64,000 nucleotides of DNA. It comes from Triangularia verruculosa. Lineage: Eukaryota; Ascomycota; Sordariomycetes; Sordariales; Podosporaceae. Location of the stretch: NCBI GenBank assembly GCA_033296885.1, contig MU863957.1:1-64000 (forward strand), written 5' to 3'. Position numbers and translations under genes: made by a program. How positions within the stretch are numbered: the stretch's first letter is position 1; each line of letters opens with the position of its first letter. The notes beneath the pieces are model-generated. The model did not search any database. It was not told the DNA's origin and saw only the letters and a program-made list of their open reading frames with translations. Below, one piece after another: positions 44,134-54,986 of the stretch.

Positions 44134-45285
44134 CTATAGAATGCTGAACGGACTCCTCTTCATCTCTGGACTTCGGGGGCTCATGGGCAACGCAAATAAA
44201 TCCTCCTCGGTGGTATCCTCTGCCCCTGGCTTTCCTGCTGCCGAAGAGGATTGGGGTAGACTGTTTCCAATAACGGCGTCCAGTGAAGCAACACCGGCGC
44301 CTGCTGAGCCCAATGCGAGACCCCGCCCTGCTTGGTTTGCTGCATCTGAAGCAGCGGTAGAGGACGTGGCGAGGGCAGACTGAGCACGACGCTGTGTATC
44401 TTTTGAGGCTGGTGAGTGACGGGTAAGTAAAACTGCCCTCTAAAGCCATGGTGCGGAGATATCTCGGGCTTTCAACATACCTTGGGTGGCAGCAGCCAAC
44501 TCTGCCGGACTCGTCGCCAGCTTCAACCCTCGCAGTTTCTCACCTAGCTTCCCCCCTATCGGACTCCTCGGGCTTGCTGGCCCGGCCGTCGTTTGTGGTA
44601 TATGCAGCCTGGTCGGCTTGGGCGCGCCGTGATCTGGGCCCAGTCCAAAGTGGTCAACAATCCACTGCCGTTCTTGCGCCGCCATCTCCAGTCCAACACT
44701 CTCTCCATTTGTGCTCATTTCCACCTCGATCTCGGCCTGCAGTTCTGCTAGCCGCTTCTTTGCCCATATTGTATGAAGCACACCTCGCAGACCGGCCTCT
44801 TGCTTGCCGGTGAGCTCGGCCGGAAAGATGGCGGGCATGGGCATCGTACGTAACACGGGGCCGTCCAGCCCACCCTTGCGTGTGATATTAACGAGCGCCG
44901 GCACTGGCGCTCCGGTAGGCAGAAGGAAGTAAGTGCGTCTTGTGCTGCCGCCGGAGCTACCACTGACGCCAACACCCCCGTCGATATCCTGGACAGCCAA
45001 CGCTGATGGCTTTCCTTCCCAAGATATTTCCCAGTCGTTGGCACCATCTGCCCCCTTCCCAGCTTCTCTCGTCTTGCTCTCTCCCTGTTCCTCCCCGGTA
45101 ACCGAGGCATCCCATTCCACCATCAGCACCTTTGTCCCCTCATTGCCCTTGCCTGTCTCGAACTCGAACCGGGAGAGCGCCAGGCCCGACGAGGGTGACG
45201 TGGGCGTCTCGACCACATCCAGGGGTTCGGCAGCTGTCGTCGTCGCTGCCGTCACCGCCGCCACCGACCTAGCGGCCGTGGTCAT
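44134..45285 (-). CDS. Hypothetical 356-aa protein with charged helical centre
   Basis: I do not recognise this protein. Exons 44481-45285 and 44134-44399 (81-bp intron) keep one frame. After a Thr/Ala-rich start come blocks that look folded: SRFEFETGKGNEGTKVLMVE, WEISWEGKPSALAVQDID, RRTYFLLPTGAPVPALVNI and RTMPMPAIFPAELTGKQEA. A helical stretch follows (LRGVLHTIWAKKRLAELQAE), then MAAQERQWIVDHFGLG. The second exon is low-complexity Ala/Ser/Gly and ends PMSPRSPEMKRSPFSIL, with SP sites suggesting phosphorylation. No signal peptide or membrane segment is seen. The start at 45285 lies in a run of ACC codons; frames upstream are likely leader. It is convergent with VPS37. Confidence 0.78.
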
Positions 45286-48200
45286 GGTGGTGGTTTCTCT
45301 TGATAACAACGAACAAGAAAGGGGAGAGGAAGATAGAACACAGAGGCAACAAGAGCACAACCTAAGGGACCCGAGCGCCAGAGCTGACAGGAAAATGAGT
45401 GGGGCGGGGTTTGAGGTGGGGGGGCGATCACCTAGCAAGAAAGCTCGGTGAAGGTGTAGCCCTTCGGCCGTATATTTTCCGGGGCGCGGCTGAGGTGAGG
45501 ATGAAAGGGAACAGGGTATCAACTCAGACCCCCCGTAGCTGGCTGGATCGCAGGTTCAAAGCCTGCCGGTTACACACGCCCGAGTCGGGTCCGTCAAGAG
45601 ACGGTCCGAGAGGCAAGGCTAGATGCCAGAGAGTGTGAAGGCGGATAGCGGGCTGATGGCTCGGACAAGACAGACCGTGTCCAAGACTGGGCCGAGGAGA
45701 GGAGAAGTGCTGAGACCCTGGTTCGGGGTTGTGCTTGACGCGTGCCAGATAGATACAGGCAGATAGGAGGCCTGAGAGGAGTCAATCCAGCGAGAAGTGA
45801 AAGTTGGGGTGTCTGGCCCGGGCCCTGGCTCGCCATAGGGGAAAAACGCAGGGTAGATTGCAGCTGCGTACCTTGGGAGAGGGTAGGTACCAAGAGATTT
45901 GCTACTACCGCGGTGAAGGTAGACTGAGCAAAGAACCGCCTGGCTCTTGGTGTAGGCTAATATGAGCAGAGTATGCACAGATGCAGCCGTGGCGGGGGAA
46001 AACTGTGACGAGGGGCACAGGAAGCGGGCTGCAAATCTTGTACGAAATGGTAGGTCTCCCGGCTCAAAGGTGCTACGGTAGTTGTAGCCGTAGATAAGAC
46101 AGGTTGAAGACAAGAATTAGACTTTCCACACAGGACAGAGAAAAACGGAGAAGAGAGAGCAAAGGGGCGACATGGGAATGGGAAGCGCCTTCATCTGACT
46201 TGGAATATACTTTCTTCACCTATCAGTCTGACTGACAAACAATAAGGCCCGCGGTCCCGCGAGTGAGGGCGAGGATCGTCCATTACTCCCCCACAGGTCC
46301 GGGGTCCCGGGGCCATTGATTCCAGATTCGGGAAAAGTCCATCCACGACGCGAGGGGCCGGCCCAGGGAAAAGCGTGCTTGAAGAGAGACCATAGGGATG
46401 GTGCATGGGAAAAGAGCCCCAGTGCATGAGCCAATGCGCCCGTTGAGAACGCATTGTCTTGGCCAACCGAACAAGTTGTTGATACAATATATATGTACAG
46501 ATTATAGACCATCATCAGTCTCTAGAAGAACACCTACCATGTCCTGATGCTGTGGCCGCGCTACCCATGGCGCGATCAAGACACGTCGTTCCTGAGCACC
46601 ACCACATACAAGGCCTCGGGATTCAACAACTAATTAGAATATCAAGGAAAGGAGGAGCGAGATACCATCTCTGGCGCCTCCTACCTTACCGAGAGGGGCA
46701 GAAAATCAGTGAGGGGCACTGGCACCATCGAGTTTCCAAAAATAGCTCCATGCCGCTTGGCATTGAGCAACACCCTCCCCAAATCGGGACAAGAGTCTTG
46801 GAAGGGGGGCAGTTCCAGAGGGCTTCCGCCCTAGATTGACATTTTGGATCAGAACCGCTCTGTTGGCGTTGATAGTTTTGTTTCCGTACTTCATTGCCGG
46901 TGTGACGGTGATTGATCGTTGTATCCTGAATGATGGCACAGTGCTCAGAGACGGATTGAGACACGGGATACTTCACCGTCTCAAGACAAGCCGGGCATGG
47001 CCGATTGTGACCCTGATTCGAGCACCAGGAAGAAAACGGTGTTGGCGATTGCTGTCGGCCTTTGTACCACGGCTCCCATGTTCCTCCTCGGCCCACCAAC
47101 TATCCATTCGTAGTCACTTCATATCGATTCCCAAATATAGGAGGACGGAATGATATCTTATCTGGCAGCATGGCTAGGGCCAGCGTCGGATGACCAAGCT
47201 TCTGATAACCAAGCAGAGTGATGTTGATGGGACTGGTGGCATCCAATGATATGGCCCCCATCATAGAGCGCGATGACCAGGATGACTTGGCAGAGTCTTC
47301 TCGAAAAGGTGCGCTGCGATCAAGCTGGCCAATGGAGAGCCCCGGGACGGCGCCGGCATTTAGGTCGGAGTTGCTCCTTGGCACGGCACGGAGGAGCCGG
47401 TGAACTGAAGGACCCTCCACCGGAAGATGGCTCCACTTGACGGCCCGGGCTAACACTTCAAGATCCAGATGTTGCTCCCATCTGAGCGGTCGGAAACGTG
47501 TTCGTCCGGAGTAATAGTCGAAGGCAGCTCAAAGGAGGGCATGTTGGGCGCGTGAGGACTCGGTACTCTTCCGCTGTAAGTATAGCTGGTAAGATCAATG
47601 TTGGCGAGTTCAGTGCGTGGGGAGTGGCAGTCGTGGAGAAGTCTGAGACATGTAGTCTCGGTGGGGAGGAGAAACCGCCGTGCTCGGTGCCTTGAACCGA
47701 TCACCGCTCATCAGATGACCAGAATCTACCACCGAGGTTGACATAGAGCTGCCAATGAAACGTTTCTTGCGTTTCCTCTGTGCGGTGCGTGGTTGTTGTA
47801 CCCTTTAAAGAGCCAGTGGTTCGACGCAACACTATGGCCGAAATACTGCCGTTGAGCATGTCGGGCGAAGCAAGCGAGAGGTTGGATTTGATGATAGTTG
47901 TTGGGTGGTAGGATGCTTGCTGGCCACAAGATGGGACAGGGAAGCTGCTCGTTACATTGGGACATCAGCCGTGAGGGGGGGCGAGGCGTTGTGTGGTCAA
48001 GTTGGGCGGAGAGATGGAGGCTTTTGAACGACGTGGAAATCCAGACTCGGCCGAAGGTTTGCTTTCCGGGACACGGCCTGGTTTGACAGATCTGGGTCGG
48101 CAAAGCCCCGATGACGGCCGGGACACAGGAGACGTCTGGATGCAATACTGAGCGGCTTCCATAAGCTCTGAGTAAAGGAGGCCGTGGCCAAACCCCCACA

Positions 48201-50973
48201 CGGCTCCCATGGCCGAGATCCGGCTCCGAGCGGACGACATCAAAAAACGACCGGAGTAGGGCCGTGACGACTCAACTGTCGCTGGAATTGCCCAGTTCGG
48301 TACTACGTAATCGCTCAGTGTAGTGTAGCCCCGGGCGCCAGCCGGCACGGTTAGATTGTAACAGGTGAGCAAATGTTTGATCAAACCGGCCAGACTGTCG
48401 GGATTGTCATTGTATGATGGAGATACAGAAGATCAACGGTATCGCACGGTCAAGAGCTCGGTAATCTGCATACCTAGCGTCTTGAAAACCATTTGGGACC
48501 ACAAGGAGGAGTCGTTAACTTCTTGCCTCGTCTCTAACGCTAGGACAACTTTGTCGTTGTTATCGGCTCCAGCCAAAGGTGCTCCCAAGTGTTGACCATT
48601 AAAGGCGTGAGAGCATTTCGTCATTTCTACTCCGCCCTCGTCAGTCCATTGTGCGGTTAGATGCTCAGTCGATTGCCCAACGATCAGTCCGTACGCAGTA
48701 TGTTACACGACCAGTAGAGGGCACGGGGGCTAAAGGGGGTGTGATGTGATAGGTAACTGTTCGAAGGACCGTTTTATGGTCGCATTCGGGGAGCAACACT
48801 CTTATGCGGTGGTGATATCACTGGTGAGTTATACCTCGTCACGCCAGCAGACGAGACTGCTCGCCCAACTGCCGAGGGCAGGGCCCCACGGGTCCTTCAC
48901 GCACAATTCATCTCTCGACGCCCTCTGGTTGCTTCGGGTCAAGTCATATGCTGTACCTTTTTTCTGTACGACCTACCTGCCAGCCTCATTCTTCCGTTCT
49001 GTATGGCAGTCAGGGGTAGGTCAAATTCCCGAAGTTGCCAGGTATGAAACCAATGTTCACCAACAGTGCGGCGACCCAGGGCTGGCTGGCTGGAATGTCT
49101 GGCAGACGGGAAAAGCGAGTTCGAACAAAGGATAAATTCAGAAACAAAATGGCGAGGAAAGGAAGTAACAAGCGAGAGATCTACACGTACGCACGTTCGA
49201 GTCTCAGCGCCTCGTTGTACGTCTGTCCCACGTGTGGATGCGTGGAGATGTACCTTACCAGACATGCCTGTGTGACTTCATCAGCACGTACTGTACACTA
49301 CACTACGTACATAGACTTGATTGGAAAGGATACCTACATCTTGTTCTTGAATAAATGACATGGGCGAGATAGATATCCAGCCGGCGATAATGGTGATGCT
49401 AGCTGATACGGATACTGCTGCTTATTGATGATGCGGGTGACGATGATGATGATGAGATGCTCAAGAATGGATTTCTGGTGGAAGCTCTGGTGGCTTCCCG
49501 CATGGAAATTCCAGGCGTCTCCAGGTTCGGTGCCTCTTGGGTTCCGTGATTGGCTTCGGCTAAATTACGACGTGCCCGCCCCCATGCACAACGACGCAGC
49601 CAAGGCTCCCCCATGTTGCGCTACCGGACCGTGAGAGCGGGCTGCTAAGCTGGTGTTGCTGCTCTGCTAGTGCAGCCACAGCAGGAACACCAAAGAGACA
49701 TCCCGAGCAAATCGCCGGCTATCCAACGTCCGCAGCCCAACGGTCGCGCTGACACGGCTGCAGGCCAGACGCTAGGAAACAAGCCCTGAACAGGCCCGAT
49801 TGGGACACACCCTCAATGAAACGCGAGCAGTCATCCAGGGGGGACCACCGGGTATGCGATAGCAGGGTACCACAGTTTCCCCGCGATGGCTCCGCACCGG
49901 CGAGGTATCAGGGTATTTGGCTCGCTGGCGCAGACCCGCTGGGGGTAAACGGTTCGCAGGAGGGGAGGGGGCGTGGCACATCAGCAAGCCATCAAGGGCT
50001 CGAGAATCTGGCCCGACTCCAGCGCCTCTCCACTATTACGCCGGCCAAACCGCCGTGTGGGCCATCGCCAACCCCAAACCTTCATCCCATCCCTACAACC
50101 GCACACATTCTCTTCCTCCCCCCGCGAATCCCAAATGATCACCGGCCATACCGCAACGGCCACCTGTAATTCCAATTTTGACCCTGCCTCGATTGGCTCC
50201 CACGACCGTCTCGGTGCTTTCTGTATTGCTGTTCCGTCTCGAGTCTTTGATCATCCATTTCGGCGCGTGTTCGGGCACACGTCCACCAGCCTGTCTCTTC
50301 TCGCCTCTCGCTCTTTCACCCTTTCCCCCCCACCCTTCCAAAACAGGCCTCAATCCCAGCTCCGTCAAACCCGTCAAACCCCGTCCCGTCCCGTCTTCTT
50401 CCTACCAGGCACTTCCTGCTTCCAACCTCGAGGTGATCCTGTCCCTTCCACCGGCCGACTTGTCGCGCGCATTGTAGCCCACACCTTCCGACGACCAGTT
50501 TCCGGATTCCTATTCCCGCGAGTCCGTTGTCGTGGCCTTCGACTGACCTGACTCGATCCGGCCCAACCGAATTAATCTGTCTGGACTAGCTCTGACGTGC
50601 AACGCCCCCGTATTCATTCGTTATTATCTGGGCGCTTGTGTTGAGAGGAAGAAAGAAGTGGTTTTATGGTATCGACGATAGTTGCGCGCTTTTCGCTCCT
50701 CGACCCCCCGATTTGACATTCGAATCTCGACACCAATCGCCCGATCAACCGTCGCTCGAAACGCCAAGCGACTTCCGCTCGTTTGCTAGCTGTGGAATTG
50801 GGAGGGTTCACCTGTGCTCCATCTCTCGACGGTTCTTTACTTGCGAGGCCGATGTCCCATCATGGTTAGATTGCGATTGGTTTGTGTTGCCGCCTTGATC
50901 AACACATCGTCTACCTCATCTCCGCTGCCGCGATAAGATCTTTTGAGGTCGCTGTCGACCAAAACCCAGAATC
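45286..50973. other. Gene-poor 5.7-kb stretch
   Basis: No gene could be supported. Minus-strand open pieces at 45619-46113, 46706-46939, 47100-47456, 47450-47704, 47965-48384 and 48433-48624 have ordinary amino-acid composition (for example NGQHLGAPLAGADNNDKVV at 48600). I could not join them with credible splice sites or recognise a family; they might be a decayed gene. A GAT-rich microsatellite lies at 49425-49470. The final kilobase (about 50150-50970) is C/T-rich and probably the promoter and leader of the F-box gene. GC content is normal, so this is not RIP debris. Confidence 0.45.
49425..49470. repeat. Imperfect GAT/ATG microsatellite
   Basis: A short run of gatgatg units (gatgatgcggg, then gacgatgatgatgatgag). 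Simple repeat with no coding context. Confidence 0.6.
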
Positions 50974-52576
50974 ATGGACCACGCACATATCACCGAATTC
51001 GGTTCGGAGCAGTATCTAGAGAAGCTCCAATAAGCTCAGGCCCAGCGAAATGGCGCCCAAGGGCAAGGGACAGCCTCGACGCTCCTACAGTCCCCTTTTA
51101 TCCTTCCTATTCGCGGGTCAGGCGCCCCAGGTTCGGATGTCGCTGTCAAACCGACTGAGCAGAAGCGCCCTGAAAAGAAAGTCTTCAGTTGGAGGCCTAA
51201 ATTCAGTTCCAAATCCTCATCAGTACCATCTCCACCAAGTCCGGAACAACCTGAGCCTCGCGTCTCGCTATCAGAATCGACGACTAAACAACTGTATGTT
51301 TTGACATTCATGCTTGCCCAATCCACAGGATGCTAACCTCCTTTTCAGCATACCATTTGACCAGCTCTTTGCCGCGCTGCCCAATGAACTGCAAGTTGAG
51401 ATCGTTGCATCGCTCCCACTGTCTGATGTTTTAAATTTGCGGCTAGCATCAAAATCCCTCCATGCGCTGGTATCGCTGAACGAAGTTCCTATCACGCGCT
51501 ACCATCTTGATCACCACATCCCCGCCTACGCCAAACGACTCTATCCCTTACCGCAGGGTCGATCATTGAACTTTCATTACTTGTGCGGGATCTGGCATCG
51601 GCTACACGTTGCCGCCAAGTTGTCCCATCTAATCTGCCAGTTGATAGTCAGAGAACAGTTGCTCCTGAACACGGAAGAAAAAAGAAGGCAATATGCGCCA
51701 CAAACCGAGCGCATGCGACGTCGGCTGATTCCTATTCTTTTCACCGTCTTCCACTTCTTCGAGACATACCGGAAACTACACCTCAAATATATGGCCGAGC
51801 ACGATGGGGTCGGCTTGTCAAAAACCCCCTACACGGTCAATCCAATCGAGACCGAAATCCTGAAGATCTACGATGACCGCACACTTCTACGCGTTCACGA
51901 GGCATTTCCCCTGGTATTATGGGCCTTCTGCAGACGGCTACGACCACCATCCTATGTCGGCCGTGTCGAGCGATCGCTCAGAGGTTATCTGAAGGAGAGG
52001 CCACCTGATGAGGTTCATGTGGCGGTCCTGTGCCTTGGTGGCATGCGCGAGGTGCTTAGGATCTGGGAAGTGAAAGGGTACAACGCACGACGGGCGGCTG
52101 TGGATGCTTGGTATGAATCCACGTTGCACGAACAGCCGGCAGAGCTACAGCCAGAGCCAAAGAAGCGAAGAGGTATGCTCGGGCTCAAGAGGAAAAAGTC
52201 TTCTTTCAACGTCGGCAAGACGCACGAACCGCACCAGGAGATGAGCGTGGCACGAGGGAAGCAGCCAGACAGCCTCGTTTTCCACACCAGCTTAGCGGCC
52301 GGCATGCCCATGGCCGCGTTGAGCAAGGACGAGGCAAGGCTGTTGGCCCCTGATCTTCCTATTCTTCAGCGAATTTGGCTGGAGACGGCCGAGACCATGA
52401 TTCTGGATCGCAAGATTGTCGAACGGCCGACACAGATACATCGCAACGCTCAAGTTTTCACCGATCTGATCTCAGAAAGCGGCATCGATGAAGAAGATCA
52501 GTGGCTCTACGGCACCACTTCGCCCGAGTCTGTGAGGCCGAACCTGGACGCCATCGAGGAGGATCCCGATGAATAA
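50974..52576 (+). CDS. F-box protein with an in-frame TAA at codon 20
   Basis: Likely SCF ubiquitin-ligase adaptor. Exons 50974-51293 and 51349-52576 (55-bp intron, branch gctaac) form one frame of 516 codons including stop. The F-box starts at the second exon: FAALPNELQVEIVASLPLSD, then VLNLRLASKSLHALV. After it come helical, Arg-rich segments (RYHLDHHIPAYAKRLYPLP, FFETYRKLHLKYMAEHDG) and a basic linker (KKRRGMLGLKRKKSSF). The acidic C-terminus is SVRPNLDAIEEDPDE. The reading MDHAHITEFGSEQYLEKLQ meets TAA at 51031-51033 and then continues in the same frame as AQAQRNGAQGQGTAS up to the splice donor. No downstream ATG would keep the F-box. Either the stop is real (pseudogene, allele), or an unseen upstream exon splices in at the AG near 51039, or it is a sequence error. 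Confidence 0.72.
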
Positions 52577-53595
52577 GTTGGAACTCGCTTAGCGATTGAA
52601 AAGACGATCTTCCAGTCGTCCTCCCGCAACCTCGCCATCATAACGCCATATACAGCACCATACTCCGGCCTCATCATGAAGCGATTGCGAATGTACAACA
52701 TTATCGGTATCAACACATTTCTACAGCGACACATTTTCTTTCCTTTTGTCTGTTTGGGGGTTATAAAAGCATTTACGGGCGTTTGAAGTTTCCTTTACAA
52801 TTTACTGCTTCCTTCCCCCGAAGCTGGATGAGCTCGGAGGGGAAGGGTTTGTGCAAGAAGAGTTGGCATTGCGAAACATGGTGTACGGAATCTGTTGTTA
52901 TATTTATTATGGAAAGGGCTCACCGGGCCGACAGGGGGGCTTTATTGCCCAGGGTATCATATTTTTGTGGTTCTTTCTGGATGGAGGCACATGGTGTCTT
53001 TCTACCTCACGGGTCATACATAGACCGCGCTGCTTCTTTTTGTCACTCTTGTGTTTGGAGTATACCTTTTTCCTTTTTCTTTATAACTTTTCTTGAACCG
53101 CATACATACTCGGGAAGTCTCTCCCCAAGCTGACTTTCCTGGGTATCATGATAATATCAAAAACTGGTTCCATGCGCACCAGAAAGCCACAACTTAGTGA
53201 AGCTTTCTGGTGCATATGGAACCAGTTTTTATACATATCACGATACCCGGGAAGTCAGCTTGGAGAGAGAGCAGGGGGCGGGCTTGTCCCTTGCCGTATC
53301 GATCTCACTTGAACTTGCATATGGCTTTTGGTTCGAGTCAAACTTGATGGCTAGCGGGTTGTGCTGGGCTGCTTAGATGTGAGAGAAGACTTGCTCCCTC
53401 AGTGGCTTATATGGCCTCTAATTGAAGTACATTATTCATTCCAGTGTTTTTGCTCGAGGTGGGATCTGGTGAATTGACTTGATAATGTGAATCCCCAAAC
53501 TTGAGGGTGATGTGGTAGAAACAATGATCGAACATTACCAGCATGTCCATGATTTGATCAAATGTATTGCGTTCTTCTCCGGCGTGTCCCTATCT
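52577..53595. other. Intergenic 1 kb holding the hairpin element
   Basis: Between the F-box gene and the first secreted-protein gene. It contains the long hairpin at 53117-53272 and, from about 53405, the start of the duplicated segment described under findings. No gene recognised. Confidence 0.5.
53117..53272. repeat. Long near-perfect hairpin (MITE or small-RNA precursor-like)
   Basis: The left arm (about 53120-53187) and right arm (about 53202-53270) are reverse complements over roughly 68 bp with few mismatches, separated by a 14-nt loop (53188-53201). Shared blocks include ccaagctgactt / aagtcagcttgg, aaaactggttcca / tggaaccagtttt and gcaccagaaagc / gctttctggtgc. The paired length and small loop fit a MITE or a fold-back RNA such as a milRNA precursor. 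A transcriptional terminator is unlikely for a eukaryotic gene. Confidence 0.8.
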
Positions 53596-54036
53596 TTACA
53601 AGTGAAAAACCTCCTTTGCTCGCTGCCAATATTCCCATCTGGACTCGTTTCTTGGAACATTATACCACGCACAATGGTTCCAGTATGTAAGATACGCTTT
53701 ATCTGTGCCAGTGTTTAGTACGCCTAGAATAGATGGGTCGCAAAATTTAAGCTGGAGCCAGGCAGGCGTGGCGAAGTTGTACTGGTCTTCATTGAGTATA
53801 CGGCGAATTTCGTCGTCGGCGAGGTGATCAACTGCCTCTTTACCGAATAAATAGGCTGCGAATGTTCGTTGGGTCTGTGTATTTTTGTTAAAATCCGAAC
53901 TGATATAGCCCATTTCTATCAATACGGCAGCTTGCGCGACTGGGCCGAGATTACACAAGCTGTCGATGATGAAGGGTGCTGCTTCCTCGGCGGTGACGAC
54001 ACCGCCGAAAAGAAGTGAGAGCAATGATAGCTTCAT
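53596..54036 (-). CDS. Small secreted protein, family member 1
   Basis: Function unknown. A single exon encodes 146 aa. MKLSLLSLLFGGVVTA is a clear signal peptide, followed at once by EEAAPFIIDSLCNLGPVAQA. Later blocks are GYISSDFNKNTQTQRTFAAY, DEIRRILNEDQYNFATPAW, LKFCDPSILGVLNTGTDKA and WEYWQRAKEVFHL at the end. It is a paralogue of the gene at 54987-55980: shared features are EEAAP-x-I-x2-SLC, Y-x-S, QYNF/YYNF, CDP-x5-L-x-GT, a late NHC/NCW cysteine and YWxRAK at the C-terminus. It lacks the roughly 100-residue N-terminal extension and the intron of that paralogue. Small size, secretion, few cysteines and tandem duplication make it effector-like, which is an inference only. Confidence 0.78.
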   Translation of the reverse strand: MKLSLLSLLFGGVVTAEEAAPFIIDSLCNLGPVAQAAVLIEMGYISSDFNKNTQTQRTFAAYLFGKEAVDHLADDEIRRILNEDQYNFATPAWLQLKFCDPSILGVLNTGTDKAYLTYWNHCAWYNVPRNESRWEYWQRAKEVFHL

Positions 54037-54986
54037 TGTTGCAACAGCGGTAGCAGACGTTGTTGGAAAGGATCGTAAACCAGAGGATGGCCTTGGAATG
54101 ACAGGTCTGTAAGAAGCGGAGAACTGGAGTATCTGGAGTCTCGTAAAGTCAAAGCTGGAATCGTCGATGTTTTATAGACGACCTATACGGACGAAGACCA
54201 TACCCCTCCTCTTCTACTGGCGGCTTCAAACACCCAACATGAGACACTTACGTGCGGAATGAGCATGAAGGGAAGATCGGACGGGAGCGAGACTTAGGTT
54301 GGTTGACAAGATGACAGTCCAATCGCGTGTACTCGACAGCTGGTCAGCTGACACACAAAACGGGCCTCATAACTTGGAGCCGACGGTTAACTTCGGACGA
54401 ATTATACTGGCGACCTTCAGGGTGTGATACTGCCAGCTGCTACCAGGTCATCAGGACCGTCCTTACAGCCTTGAGATGCTCCTGGTTGCAAGAAATATGT
54501 CAGACAAAAGTACTCACCAAGACGAGCAATCACGCAAGAAGAGCGAGAAACGGCTTATGTGGCATTTATCGATGAGCCTAGGTACTTTGTAAGTTGTGGA
54601 TCTGAAAGTAGAGACTGAGACATGAGAGCAAGTAGAGCAAGAGCAAGTAGAACAAGAGCAAGCAGAGAAAGAGCAAGTGGAGCAAGAGCAAGAGGAGCAA
54701 GAGGAAGTAAAAGAAGTAAAAGCAAGTAGGGCATTGAACAATTACAATCAAGCGTGGAAGAATAGTCATGACGTCCTGAAGATGTCTTGTTTAGGATATA
54801 GGTATAATCAAGATGTCTCTGGACTATCTTAAGTACATTATTCATTCAAGTGTTTTGATCAAATGATGTGACATGACCAAAGAACCAACAATGTGAATGG
54901 CTCTATACTAGAGAGTTGTGTGGTATTACCTCTGGCATATCCACATCCCGAAACAACCGCAATGCCTTCTTCCCCAATGCCTCTCT
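54037..54986. other. Upstream region and duplication spacer
   Basis: The first 450 bp are the promoter of family member 1 and match the promoter of member 2 (56056-56420), for example agctgg-aatcgt-gat-ttttatagacg and agccgacggt. The rest includes a minisatellite (54600-54725) and, from about 54825, the 3' flank of member 2, which resembles 53405-53510. Confidence 0.6.
54600..54725 (+). repeat. Purine-rich minisatellite (gagcaag units)
   Basis: A run of variant gagcaagta / gagcaagag units on the plus strand, period about 9 or 18 bp. It could be read as a Glu/Gln or an Arg/Ser repeat but has no gene structure around it. It lies in the spacer between the two duplicated units. Confidence 0.7.

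Noticed and set aside
45535..45590. tRNA-like T arm (gcaggttcaaagcctgc)
   Set aside because: A B-box-like hairpin is present, but no matching acceptor stem, D arm or anticodon arm lies at tRNA spacing upstream.
46836..47153. Plus-strand frame opening with a hydrophobic segment
   Set aside because: The hydrophobic stretch looks like chance antisense of a polar minus-strand reading, and no splice-supported extension or family resemblance was found.
50639..50898. Possible upstream exon or uORF of the F-box gene
   Set aside because: No donor was found that joins it in frame to the F-box exon; it is more likely leader sequence.
54600..54837. Glu/Gln-repeat open frame on the plus strand
   Set aside because: It is just the translation of a minisatellite with no start context, splice sites or conserved continuation.
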